DNA from: Xanthobacteraceae bacterium
GTDB lineage: Bacteria > Pseudomonadota > Alphaproteobacteria > Rhizobiales > Xanthobacteraceae
NCBI GenBank assembly: GCA_019745775.1
Contig: JAIESR010000077.1
Location: 40,342 to 104,341, forward strand
Length of the DNA stretch: 64,000 nucleotides
Direction: 5' to 3'
Shown: positions 29,305 to 40,271 of the stretch, piece after piece
How positions within the stretch are numbered: the first letter of the stretch is position 1
Layout of the letters: each line of letters begins with the position of its first letter
Notes under the pieces: generated by a model
The model's input: the letters and a program-made list of their open reading frames with translations, nothing else
What the model was told of the DNA's origin: nothing
The model's database searches: none
Position numbers and translations under genes: made by a program

Positions 29305-29532
29305 ATGGCCGAGGTGACCAGCGAATTGGTTTATGAGGTTTTGAAGCAGCTTTCGGACAGGATGACGAAATTCGAGTCGAAGATGGATGAGGTCAAGGCC
29401 GAGCTTCAGGGCCTGCGCAACCATTCAATGGCCATTCAACAAGACGCGTCCAATATCTACACGATGCTTGGTCGCCACGAAAACAGCTTCGACCGCATCG
29501 ACCGATGGCTGGAGATCACCGAGGTGTCGTGA
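29305..29532 (+). CDS. small coiled-coil protein of unknown function
   Basis: 75 residues, predominantly helical: VYEVLKQLSDRMTKFESKMDEVKAELQGL forms heptads, followed by MAIQQDASNIYTMLGRHENSFDRIDRWL. Such coiled-coil ORFs are frequent in rhizobia and lack assigned function. The start is the ATG at 29305, 12 bases after purS; the stop overlaps the next ATG by one base, so it is in the purine transcript. Confidence 0.65.
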   Translation: MAEVTSELVYEVLKQLSDRMTKFESKMDEVKAELQGLRNHSMAIQQDASNIYTMLGRHENSFDRIDRWLEITEVS

Positions 29533-30107
29533 TGGCGCGGGCCCGCACCGCTATTCTCGCGCTCGGCGTCGCGGCCGCGGTCCTGATCGCCAAGGATGCC
29601 GTGACGGTCGGTATCGGCTTGCGCGCGCCCGAGCGCGCCGGCGCCCCGGCGCAGGCGAACTTCGTCGAGATCAAGTGGCCGTTCCCGCGCGACATGTGGG
29701 GCGACGGACGTGCGTTCCGCTGCGCCGCGGCGGATTGCGGCGTCGAGGTGAGCCTCTATATCCGCCCCAAGATCGGCTTCTGCAACTGCGACACCGGGGT
29801 CGCCGACGAGGCGGAGCTCGACCGGGTCGCCGATCTCGAGCTGTTCAGCCCGAAATTCGTCGGCCTGACCAACGGCGATAACATCCGGGTCGGCTGGATG
29901 CGGGGACTGAGCCGCATCTATCAGGTCGACATTCCCTATGACCGGATCCGCCCGATCATGGCGATGGCGTTCAACCAGAACTGCGACGTGATGGTCGCGA
30001 CCGTGGTTGCGCCGCTCGAGCACTATCCGAGCGCCGCGCGCCAGGTGCTCGCCTTCCTCAACGGCGAGCCGGTCCTCAAATGGGCGAGGGCACAGTTCGG
30101 AATCTGA
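29532..30107 (+). CDS. exported or membrane-anchored protein of unknown function
   Basis: 191 residues. An N-terminal hydrophobic segment ([17 protein letters not shown], about 4-20) serves as signal or anchor. The mature part has four cysteines ([20 protein letters not shown]) and a conserved-looking [16 protein letters not shown] region. It overlaps the coiled-coil gene by one base and precedes purQ by 112 bases. No known domain. Confidence 0.6.
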   Translation: MARARTAILALGVAAAVLIAKDAVTVGIGLRAPERAGAPAQANFVEIKWPFPRDMWGDGRAFRCAAADCGVEVSLYIRPKIGFCNCDTGVADEAELDRVADLELFSPKFVGLTNGDNIRVGWMRGLSRIYQVDIPYDRIRPIMAMAFNQNCDVMVATVVAPLEHYPSAARQVLAFLNGEPVLKWARAQFGI

Positions 30108-30219
30108 TGCAGGCGTCGGTCAGTCTGATAAACTCCTCACGCGAGGCGAAGGCCGCCGCCGGCAAGTTTGCGATCGCTGCGCTGATGATGGTCGCTCAGG
30201 GGGCTCCAGGGCCGAAAAA

Positions 30220-30921
30220 ATGAAAGCTGCCGTTGTCGTCTTCCCCGGAATCAATCGCGAGCGCGACATGGCGCGCACGCTCAAGCTCGTGTCGGGCCGC
30301 GACCCGGCGATGGTCTGGCACGCCGATACGGCGCTGCCCGCCGGCACCGACCTCGTGGTGATCCCCGGCGGTTTTTCCTACGGCGACTATCTGCGCTGCG
30401 GCGCGATCGCGGCACGGGCGCCGATCATGGATGCGGTGCGCGCCCACGCCGCGAGAGGCGCCCTGGTGCTCGGCGTCTGCAACGGCTTCCAGATCATCTG
30501 CGAGGCCGGGCTGCTGCCGGGCGTGCTGATGCGCAACCAGAACCTCAAGTTCATCTGCCGCGATGTGTATCTGCGGGTCGAGCGCTCCGACACGCCGTTT
30601 ACGCGCGGCTACAATGCCGGCCAGGTGATCCGCGTTCCGGTCGCGCATGGCGAGGGCAACTACATCGCCGCCGGCAAGACCATCGCGCGGCTGGAAGGCG
30701 AGGGGCGGGTGTTGTTCCGCTACTCGTCGCCCGACGGAATGATCGATCCCGACTGGAACCACAACGGCGCCATCAATGCGATCGCCGGCATCCTCAATGC
30801 CAAGGGCAATGTGCTCGGCATGATGCCGCATCCGGAAAACCACGTGGAGCCGTCCATGGGCTGCACCGATGGTCGCGGCCTGTTCGCGGGCCTGGCCGAT
30901 CATCTGAAGGCAGCGGCCTAG
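30220..30921 (+). CDS. purQ: phosphoribosylformylglycinamidine synthase subunit PurQ
   Basis: 233 residues, class I glutamine amidotransferase that supplies ammonia to PurL. The catalytic cysteine is in LGVCNGFQ (Cys about 88), with His and Glu in [11 protein letters not shown]. The oxyanion region is [12 protein letters not shown]. Start at the ATG at 30220 with GGGGGCTCCAGGG upstream. purL lies 3 kb on, separated by the two L,D-transpeptidases and a binding protein on the opposite strand. Confidence 0.96.
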   Translation: MKAAVVVFPGINRERDMARTLKLVSGRDPAMVWHADTALPAGTDLVVIPGGFSYGDYLRCGAIAARAPIMDAVRAHAARGALVLGVCNGFQIICEAGLLPGVLMRNQNLKFICRDVYLRVERSDTPFTRGYNAGQVIRVPVAHGEGNYIAAGKTIARLEGEGRVLFRYSSPDGMIDPDWNHNGAINAIAGILNAKGNVLGMMPHPENHVEPSMGCTDGRGLFAGLADHLKAAA

Positions 30922-30922
30922 G

Positions 30923-31921
30923 CTAGTTCAGCACCACGACGCCGGTTCCGATCGCAATACGCTTCTCAAGGTCGACCACGTCATCATTGACCAGACGGAA
31001 GCAGCCAAGTGTGGGCGCCTGACCGATCGATTTCGGGGCGTTGGTGCCGTGGATCCCGGGCAGGTTGCTTTCGAAATACAGCGCGTAGGCGCCCAGCGGA
31101 TTGCCGGGACCGCCTGCAACCTTGGGCGGATAGGTGCGGCGCTTGAGCAGGTCGGGTGAGGGAGACCATTCCGGCCACTGCTGCGACTTGCTCTTGATCC
31201 GGTAGAGGCCTGCGCTGATGTCGCATTCGCCGCCAACGCCGATTCCGTAACGCAACGCTCTCGACTGCGGCTGCACCAGATATAGAAACCGCTGCGACCG
31301 GTCGACGACGATCATGCCGGGCGAATAGACGGTCCGGTAGTAGACGGCCTGCCGCCGGAGATAGTAGGGAAGTCCCGCGTCCGTCGAGCCGCCGTCGACG
31401 CCCGGCTCCAGGTCGTCTCCATCGAGCGATGGACGGGACGAAACCGCCTTTTTCGCTTCCGGCGCCTTTGCCACGACGCCGCCGCCCGGCGCCGTTGTTG
31501 CAGCGGTCTGCGACGAGGTCGTCGGCCTTCCACTGAAGGCGTAGATCGCAAGCCCAACCAGCAGAACGCCGAGCAGGCCCACCGCGCTGAACGCTGCGAC
31601 GCGGCCAATGCCGCGCTTCGATTCGACCGGAGCGACATCATGCGGCGGGGGTGTCCTGTCGTCAGCACGCGGCTGTCGCGGATGGCGTCCGATCGATTCG
31701 CTCGACCGTCGCCTCGCGGCTTCGGCTTCAATGCGGTCGGTGGCGGCATCGAAATTCGCGACTTCCGCCAGCGCCGCCTCGTTCGTCCAGCGCCCGGGCT
31801 CGCGCTCGATTCGATCGATGAGGAGGTTGCGCGCGCGCTCGAAAAGTTCCGCCCGCGCCTGCGCCGTATTGCTTTCGAGCGAGGCGACGGCCCGCGACAG
31901 GATGGAATAGTAGTCCGTCAA
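30923..31921 (-). CDS. membrane-anchored L,D-transpeptidase (YkuD), copy 1
   Basis: 332 residues: a helical cytosolic N-terminus with an Arg-rich stretch, one transmembrane span (VAAFSAVGLLGVLLVGLAIY, about 106-125), a Pro/Ala-rich linker and a YkuD catalytic domain from about residue 195. The active-site block is IHGTNAPKSIGQ then PTLGCFRLVNDD; the usual serine of SxGCxR is threonine-leucine here. Such enzymes make 3-3 crosslinks in peptidoglycan or attach outer-membrane proteins. Paralogue at 33073; the two flank an amino-acid binding protein. Confidence 0.88.
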   Translation of the reverse strand: MTDYYSILSRAVASLESNTAQARAELFERARNLLIDRIEREPGRWTNEAALAEVANFDAATDRIEAEAARRRSSESIGRHPRQPRADDRTPPPHDVAPVESKRGIGRVAAFSAVGLLGVLLVGLAIYAFSGRPTTSSQTAATTAPGGGVVAKAPEAKKAVSSRPSLDGDDLEPGVDGGSTDAGLPYYLRRQAVYYRTVYSPGMIVVDRSQRFLYLVQPQSRALRYGIGVGGECDISAGLYRIKSKSQQWPEWSPSPDLLKRRTYPPKVAGGPGNPLGAYALYFESNLPGIHGTNAPKSIGQAPTLGCFRLVNDDVVDLEKRIAIGTGVVVLN

Positions 31922-31943
31922 CCGGATGCTCCGTCAGGAACCG

Positions 31944-32978
31944 TCAGCGGATCGGCGGCGCATATTGGATGCCGCCGTTTGACCAAAGGCTGTTGATGCC
32001 GCGTGGTATGGCCAGCTGGGAGCCGGTACCCACGTTGCGTTCGAAGACCTCACCGTAGTTCCCGACGTGACGAATGATGCGGACCGCCCAATCGTTGGTC
32101 AGGCCCAACTGTTCGCCGTAGTTGTCGGCGGTGCCGACGAGACGCTTGACGTCCGGCTTGTCCGACTTGAGCGCCTCGTCGATCGTCTGTTTGCCGACGC
32201 CGAGCTCTTCGGCATTGATCATCGCATAGTGCGTCCACTTCACGATGCTGAGCCACTGGTTGTCACCCGACCGCACGTACGGGCCAAGCGGCTCCTTGGA
32301 AATGATTTCCGGCAACACGATGTGATCGTCGGGAGACTTCAGCCGCAGTCGTTCCGCAAAGAGCTGCGATGTGTCACTGGTGAGAACTGTGCACTTCCCC
32401 TCGTCGTAGGCCTTGACCGCCTGATCCGCATCCGGAAGTGCTATGAGCTGGTACTTGATGTTGTTGGTGCGGAAATAGTCCGCGAGATTGAGTTCGCTGG
32501 TGGTTCCTTTCTGGACGCACACCGACGCACCATCAAGCTCCAGCGCCGACGTTGTGTTCTTGTCGCGGCGTACGAGGAAGCCCTGACCATCATAGTATGT
32601 CACAGCCGCGAAGTTCAGCTTGAGCGCCGCCTCGCGCGCGAACGTCCAAGTGGTGTTGCGCGAAAGCACATCGATCTTGTCCGCTTGCAGCGCTTGCAAT
32701 CGCTCGGCCGTCCCGAGCGGCGTGAACACGACCTTGCTCGGATCGTTGAAGATCGCCGCAGCCAGCGCACGGCAGAGGTCGATGTCAAAGCCGGTCCAGT
32801 TTCCTTGCGCGTCGCGCGAAGAGAATCCCAGCAGGCTCGGATTGACGCCGCAAGCGACGCTTCCCCGCGCCTTGATTTTTTCCAGGGTCTGCGCGGATGC
32901 GGCGGCAGGAGCCAGCAGTATCGACCCGCCAAGCACGAGTGTTGAAAGGATAAGGCGGGCGTTTCGAGCTGAAACCAT
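31944..32978 (-). CDS. general L-amino acid ABC-transporter substrate-binding protein (AapJ/BztA-like)
   Basis: 344 residues: signal peptide (LVLGGSILLAPAAASAQ), then the family 3 binding fold with VACGVNPSLLGFSSRDAQGNWTGFDIDLCRA-type N-lobe, RNTTWTFAREAALKLNFAAVTYYDGQG and the C-terminal VGNYGEVFERNVG. AapJ-type proteins bind a wide range of polar amino acids. No permease or ATPase genes are adjacent, so it is an orphan. The start at 32978 has GAGGGACGATC upstream; an earlier ATG would not give a signal peptide. Flanked on both sides by L,D-transpeptidases. Confidence 0.9.
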   Translation of the reverse strand: MVSARNARLILSTLVLGGSILLAPAAASAQTLEKIKARGSVACGVNPSLLGFSSRDAQGNWTGFDIDLCRALAAAIFNDPSKVVFTPLGTAERLQALQADKIDVLSRNTTWTFAREAALKLNFAAVTYYDGQGFLVRRDKNTTSALELDGASVCVQKGTTSELNLADYFRTNNIKYQLIALPDADQAVKAYDEGKCTVLTSDTSQLFAERLRLKSPDDHIVLPEIISKEPLGPYVRSGDNQWLSIVKWTHYAMINAEELGVGKQTIDEALKSDKPDVKRLVGTADNYGEQLGLTNDWAVRIIRHVGNYGEVFERNVGTGSQLAIPRGINSLWSNGGIQYAPPIR

Positions 32979-33072
32979 GATCGTCCCTCGCTGTACTAAA
33001 CAGGATGTGAGTGTCGCACGCGCAGCCACGCGCCGCCACGACAACGGATGGAATTTGTCCGACATCTGAATC

Positions 33073-33690
33073 TCAAAGCGTAGGCCGATGACGCACGACG
33101 ACCTTGGTGCCCACCGGCACGCGCTCATAAAGGTCAGTGACGTCGTCGTTCACCAGCCGGAAGCAGCCCGACGATACCGCGCTGCCGATGGTCTGCGGCT
33201 GATTGGTCCCATGGATGCGATAGATGGTGGTGCCGAGATAGAGCGCGCGCGCCCCCATCGGATTGCCGGGGCCGCCTGCCATGAAGCGGGGCAGATACGG
33301 CTGACGCGCGATCATCTCCGGCGGGGGAGTCCAGTCGGGCCATTCCGCCTTCCGGGTGACCTTGAGCAAGCCCTGCCACTGGAAGCCCTCGCGGCCGACG
33401 CCGATCCCGTAGCGGATCGCCCGGTTGTTTCCCTGCACGAGGTACAGATAGCGGTCGGCGGTATCGACGATGATCGTCCCTGGCGGTTCGTTGGTCCGGT
33501 AGAAGACGGCCTGGCGCTGATACGCCGCGGGCAATCGCTCCTGACGCGGATCGGGCACATGGCCCGGCTGATCGTCGATGGCCATGGTGCGACCGGGTTG
33601 CGCGCCGACACGGTCGGCATTCGCCGCCAGGGCGAGCGCGATGCCAACAGACATTGAAAACAGGCGCAGCAGGTTACTTCGTGATCGCAT
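33073..33690 (-). CDS. exported L,D-transpeptidase (YkuD), copy 2
   Basis: 205 residues: signal peptide (RLFSMSVGIALALAANADRVGAQ), then a YkuD domain with GTIIVDTADRYLYLVQ, RYGIGVG, AGGPGNPMGARALYLG, IHGTNQPQTIG and the active-site AVSSGCFRLVNDD (canonical SxGCxR). It acts in the periplasm on peptidoglycan. The start at 33690 has GGAGG seven bases upstream; an ATG at 33708 with GGGGGAG is also possible. Shares the RLYxxK(A/S)xW(P)xW pattern with the copy at 30923. Confidence 0.88.
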   Translation of the reverse strand: MRSRSNLLRLFSMSVGIALALAANADRVGAQPGRTMAIDDQPGHVPDPRQERLPAAYQRQAVFYRTNEPPGTIIVDTADRYLYLVQGNNRAIRYGIGVGREGFQWQGLLKVTRKAEWPDWTPPPEMIARQPYLPRFMAGGPGNPMGARALYLGTTIYRIHGTNQPQTIGSAVSSGCFRLVNDDVTDLYERVPVGTKVVVRHRPTL

Positions 33691-33991
33691 ACCTTGGCCT
33701 CCAGCCATCGCTCGAACTCCCCCCCGTGGAACCTCGACACTTTTGCTCCCGATCGTCAAGACACCACGGATAGGCGAAATTAGCGCCGACACACGCAGGA
33801 CCGGCGCAATGGCCCCACAATCCCCGCAATTGGCGAGATATCGCCGGTGGCCCCCACGCTCCAGCGGGCAATGTTTGGAATCGTGGTCCTGCAACCGCAA
33901 CTGCGTGCATGGCAGGTCCGAAACTGTGGACAAGGCCTTTCCGGAACAGTGAAATCTCGCCTACAACGAGCGTCCACAAGACCTTCCAGAC
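33691..33991. other. 301-base divergent region before purL
   Basis: No gene supported. It contains the promoters of purL and of the transpeptidase; I see no clear riboswitch-like structure or operator. Confidence 0.4.
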
Positions 33992-36211
<2,220 letters not shown>

Positions 36212-36224
36212 CCGCCGCGTCTCG

Positions 36225-37928
36225 ATGAGAAAGCCTGCCAGCCTGGTTTATGGCGTCGAGGAAGCGCCGCCACATCTGGTGACGCTGATCAGCGCGGTCC
36301 AGCATGTCGGCGTCATCGCGATCTTCATGGTCTATCCGCTCATCATCGGCCGGGAGGCTGGCGCTTCCGCGGAAGTGCTCTCGGCCATGCTGCGAATGGG
36401 CATGCTCGCGCTCGCGGTCGCGGTGCTGCTGCAGGCGCTGCCGCGCGGACCGATCGGCAGCCGATACCTCGCGCCGTCGATCTTCACCGGCGTCTATCTT
36501 GCGCCATCGCTGGTGGCCGCCAAGACCGGCGGAATGCCGCTGGTGTGGGGCATGACGATTTTTGCAGGGCTCGTCGAGGCGGCTCTGTCGCGGGTATGGG
36601 CGCGGCTGCGGACGTTCATCCCGTCGGAGACCGCGGGTCTGGTGGTGTTTCTGATCGGCGTCATCATCGGACTGGCTGCGTTGCGCGTGCTGCTCGGGGA
36701 AGGCAACACAGGTTCGCTCGGCGGACGCGATGCGATCATCGCCGGGCTTGCGCTGGCGGTGATGATCGCGCTCAACATCTGGAACAAGGGCCAGCTTCGA
36801 CTGTTCTGCATCCTCATCGGCATGATCGTCGGATACATCGCGGCGGCAGCAAGCGGCTTGCTGACGCTCGCCGATTTTGAGTCGGTGCTGGCGCAGCCGC
36901 TTGTCGCCGTGCCGACAGTGGCGCACGTCAGTTTCAACTTCGACCCCGAACTCATCATCCCGTTCGCCGTCTCCGGCCTTGCTGCCGCGATGGGCGCCAC
37001 CGCGGTGATCACGACCTACCAGCGCACGACCGATGCCGACTGGGTACGTCCGGAGATGAATTCCATCCGCGGCGGCATCTTAGGCGACGGCATCGCGGCG
37101 TCGGTGGCGGGGCTGCTCGGCACCTATGGCCTGACGGTGTCGACCGCGAATGTCGGCCTGGTGGCGGCGACCGGCGTCGCCAGCCGGCGCATCGCGTTCG
37201 TCATCGCGGCGCTCCTGGCCGTCGCTTCGTTCGTCCCCGGCTTTGTGGCGGTGCTGGCGATCATGCCGCCGCCGGTGATGGCGTCGGCGATGCTGTTCAC
37301 CGCCGTGTTCATCATGATCGGCGGGGTGCAGATCATATCGACGCGCGTGCTGGACGCCCGGCGCACGCTCGTGATCGGCATGGGCATGATGGCCTTCTTT
37401 ATCGTCTCGATATTCCCGTCGGTGTTTTCGGGCGCGCCGCATTGGGCGCAGCCGCTGGTGAGCTCGCCGCTGGTGCTCGCGACACTGGTCGCCCTGGCGC
37501 TCAATCTCGTGTTCCGGCTCGGTATCCGTCGCAAGGTGACGATGACGATCGATCCGGCCGCGCCGGACTATCAGGAGATCGCCAATTTCGTCGAGCGCAA
37601 TGCCGCGATCTGGGGCGCGCGCCGCGACGTCATCACCCGCGTCGAGTTCGCCGTGCAGCAGGCGGCGGAGGCGATCGTCGAGCATTGCCGGCCGAGCGGG
37701 CCGGTCGCGGTCGAGATCGGCTACGACGAGTTCGACATCGACGTCACCATGACCTATGCCGGCCGCCCGCTCGAAATGACCGGCCAGCTCCCAACCCACG
37801 ACGAAATCCTGGAATCGGAGGAGGGGCCCCGGCGTCTGGCCGCATTCCTGATCGTGCAGCGATCCGATAGGGTGACGGCCACGGCCCAGGACGGTACTGC
37901 CACGCTTGCTCTGCATTTCCGCCATTGA
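36225..37928 (+). CDS. NCS2-family nucleobase permease fused to a degenerate GHKL-like domain, copy 1
   Basis: 567 residues. About 1-430 is a 12-14-span NCS2 (uracil/xanthine/ascorbate) transporter: QHVGVIAIFMVYPLIIGR in span 1 and ANVGLVAATGVASRR matching the family signature N-x-G...TGVxSR. From about 433 a cytosolic domain follows, whose VEFAVQQAAEAIVEHC and RRLAAFLIVQRSDRVTA align with the N-box helix and the last helix of anti-sigma serine-kinase (HATPase_c_2) domains. N-box acidic and Asn residues are replaced (QQ, E, A), and the DxGxG loop reads MTYAGRPLE, so ATP hydrolysis is unlikely. GTG at 36195 inside purL would be a longer start. Likely purine import next to purine synthesis. Confidence 0.82.
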   Translation: MRKPASLVYGVEEAPPHLVTLISAVQHVGVIAIFMVYPLIIGREAGASAEVLSAMLRMGMLALAVAVLLQALPRGPIGSRYLAPSIFTGVYLAPSLVAAKTGGMPLVWGMTIFAGLVEAALSRVWARLRTFIPSETAGLVVFLIGVIIGLAALRVLLGEGNTGSLGGRDAIIAGLALAVMIALNIWNKGQLRLFCILIGMIVGYIAAAASGLLTLADFESVLAQPLVAVPTVAHVSFNFDPELIIPFAVSGLAAAMGATAVITTYQRTTDADWVRPEMNSIRGGILGDGIAASVAGLLGTYGLTVSTANVGLVAATGVASRRIAFVIAALLAVASFVPGFVAVLAIMPPPVMASAMLFTAVFIMIGGVQIISTRVLDARRTLVIGMGMMAFFIVSIFPSVFSGAPHWAQPLVSSPLVLATLVALALNLVFRLGIRRKVTMTIDPAAPDYQEIANFVERNAAIWGARRDVITRVEFAVQQAAEAIVEHCRPSGPVAVEIGYDEFDIDVTMTYAGRPLEMTGQLPTHDEILESEEGPRRLAAFLIVQRSDRVTATAQDGTATLALHFRH

Positions 37929-37973
37929 TCGAGCGTCATGATCGCTCCGCAATGATCGGTGCTTGATCGCGTC

Positions 37974-39677
37974 ATGAGGAAACCCGCAAATCTCGTCTAC
38001 GGCGTCGAGGAGGCGCCGCCGCCGCTGGTGGTGGTCGTCACCGCGATCCAGCACGTCGGCGTCATCGCGATTTTCATCGTGTATCTGCTGATGATCGGCC
38101 GGGAGGCCGGCGTCACCGTGGATGTGCTCGCGAACATCCTGCGTATGGGGATGTTCGCGCTTGCGGTCGCGGTGCTGCTGCAAGCGCTGCCGGGCGGCCC
38201 GGTCGGCAGCCGGTTGTTGGCGCCGTCGAGCTTCACTGGCGTCTATCTCGCCCCGTCGCTCCTGGCGGTGAAGATCGGTGGTCTGCCGCTGTTGTGGGGC
38301 ATGACGATCTTTGCCGGGCTGTTCGAAATCGTGCTCTCGCGCGTATGGACCCGCTTGCGGACTTTCATTCCGTCGGAGACGGCGGGGCTGGTCGTATTCT
38401 TGATCGGTATCAACGTGGGTCTGGCCGCGCTGCGCACGCTGGTGGGTGACGCAGCGTCGGGTGCCCTGACGCCGCAAAGCGGAACTGTCGCCGCGGTCGC
38501 GCTTTCGGTGATGATCGGCCTCAACATCTGGAACAAGGGGCAGCTCCGGCTCTTCTGCATCCTCATCGGCATGGTCGTTGGCTATGTTGCGGCCGTGATG
38601 ACGGGCATGCTGACGCTCGCCGACTTCGAGTCGGTGCTGCGCCAGCCATTGGCGGCATTGCCGTCCTTCGACCATATCAGCTTCGCGTTCGACGCCTCGC
38701 TGATCGTGCCGTTCGCGGTATGCGGCCTGGCGGCGGCGATGGGTTCGACCGCGGTCATCACCACCTATCAGCGCACGACCGACGCCGACTGGGTGCGGCC
38801 GGACATGCTCTCGATCCGCCGCGGCATCTTCGGCGACGGGATCGCGGCGTCGATCGCCGGCGTGCTCGGCACCTACGGCCTGACGCTCGCCACCGCCAAT
38901 ACCGGTCTTGTGGTGGCGACCGGGGTGGCCAGCCGGAGGATCGCATTCGTCATTGCCGCCATCCTCGCCGTCGGCGCCTTCCAGCCCGGCTTCATCGCGC
39001 TGCTCACGATCATGCCGCCGCCGGTGATGGCGTCCGCTCTTCTGTTCACGTCGGTGTTCATCATGATCAGCGGGGTGCAGATCATCTCGACCCGGGTGCT
39101 CGATTCGCGTCGGACTCTCGTGGTCGGCATGGGCATGATGGTGTTTTTCATCGACTCCGTCTTCCCGGCGGCGCTTTCCAGCGTTCCTTCATGGGCGCAG
39201 CCGGTGGTGGGATCGCCGCTGGTTCTGGCGACGCTGGTCGCGCTCGCGCTCAATGGCTTGTTCAGGCTTGGCATCCGGCGCAAGGTGACGATGACGATCG
39301 ATCCGGCCGCACCCGACTATCAGGAGGTCGCCAATTTCGTCGAACGCAACGCGGCGATCTGGGGCGCGCGCCGCGACGTGATCTCCCGCGTGGAATTCGC
39401 GGCGCAGCAGGCGGCGGAGGCTATCGTCGAGCACTGCCGGCCGAGCGGGCCGATCGCGGTCGAAGTCGGTTACGACGAGTTCGACATCGACATGACCATG
39501 ACCTACACGGGCGAGCCGCTCGAGCTGACCGGGCAGCTGCCGACCCATGACGAGATCCTGGAATCGGAGGATGGCGCCCGCCGCCTGGCGGCGTTCCTGA
39601 TCATGCAGCGGTCGGACAAGGTGCGCGCCTCAGCCAGCGGCGGGACCGCCACGCTGGCGTTGCATTTCCGTCATTGA
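37974..39677 (+). CDS. NCS2-family nucleobase permease fused to a degenerate GHKL-like domain, copy 2
   Basis: 567 residues, same length and layout as the preceding gene, 45 bases downstream. Transporter blocks QHVGVIAIFIVYLLMIGR, ITTYQRTTDADWVRPDM and ANTGLVVATGVASRR; note Asn-Thr-Gly in place of Asn-Val-Gly, which may alter specificity. The C-terminal domain (about 433-567) keeps VEFAAQQAAEAIVEHC, GYDEFDIDMTMTYTGEPLE and PTHDEILESEDGARRLAAFLIMQRSD, nearly identical to copy 1, so it is under strong constraint. Start at ATG 37974; GTG at 37959 adds five residues. Confidence 0.82.
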   Translation: MRKPANLVYGVEEAPPPLVVVVTAIQHVGVIAIFIVYLLMIGREAGVTVDVLANILRMGMFALAVAVLLQALPGGPVGSRLLAPSSFTGVYLAPSLLAVKIGGLPLLWGMTIFAGLFEIVLSRVWTRLRTFIPSETAGLVVFLIGINVGLAALRTLVGDAASGALTPQSGTVAAVALSVMIGLNIWNKGQLRLFCILIGMVVGYVAAVMTGMLTLADFESVLRQPLAALPSFDHISFAFDASLIVPFAVCGLAAAMGSTAVITTYQRTTDADWVRPDMLSIRRGIFGDGIAASIAGVLGTYGLTLATANTGLVVATGVASRRIAFVIAAILAVGAFQPGFIALLTIMPPPVMASALLFTSVFIMISGVQIISTRVLDSRRTLVVGMGMMVFFIDSVFPAALSSVPSWAQPVVGSPLVLATLVALALNGLFRLGIRRKVTMTIDPAAPDYQEVANFVERNAAIWGARRDVISRVEFAAQQAAEAIVEHCRPSGPIAVEVGYDEFDIDMTMTYTGEPLELTGQLPTHDEILESEDGARRLAAFLIMQRSDKVRASASGGTATLALHFRH

Positions 39678-39900
39678 CCGCCGCCGTCCGTTCATTGTTG
39701 TGAATCCCTTCCCGAAAGGCCCTGCCGATCCCGGCGAGCTCGGGCTCTCGGGCTCCTAACGCGCCTGAACGATTTGACATATTTTCCGCCGGTTGTTCGA
39801 TGCCGCGCCGTTGACCTGCGCCCGCCGGCGCCTCATTTTGGTGGCAAAGCTGCGCGAATCGTTCGCTGGCTGGGTGGTCGGAAGGCGAAAGAGAAAAGCC

Positions 39901-40137
39901 ATGCCCATGGCGGCAAACGATATCGAACGGTTGATCAAGGCCCGGCTGCCGGACGCCAGCGTCACCATCCGTGACCTTGCCGGCGACGGCGACCACTATG
40001 CCGCAACCGTCATCTCCGAGAGCTTCCGCGGCAAGTCGCGGGTCCAGCAGCACCAGATCGTTTACGAAGCCCTCAAAGGCGAGATGGGCGGCGCACTGCA
40101 CGCGCTGGCGTTGCAGACCGGCGTGCCGGAATCCTGA
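39901..40137 (+). CDS. bolA: BolA-family protein
   Basis: 78 residues, the whole BolA fold: IERLIKARLPDASVTIRDLAGDGDHYAATVIS, FRGKSRVQQHQIVYEALKGEMGGALHALAL. The conserved His in RVQQHQ is the [2Fe-2S] ligand shared with CGFS glutaredoxins. BolA-Grx complexes regulate iron-sulfur traffic. The partner grxD lies 2.7 kb downstream, separated by the MoxR-VWA-LCCL cassette, although the two are normally adjacent. Start ATG 39901 or 39907 (two residues less). Confidence 0.9.
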   Translation: MPMAANDIERLIKARLPDASVTIRDLAGDGDHYAATVISESFRGKSRVQQHQIVYEALKGEMGGALHALALQTGVPES

Positions 40138-40271
40138 ACGACAGTTCAAGAACCTTCGCGTCCTGACGCGTCATCGCAAAAAAGATTCTTGATCCGGTCT
40201 GGCGTGACCGGAATCGCTCTCCTACATGCGGCCCGCCTCAAGCTCGGGGTTGTCCCACACAGGGGAGAGCA

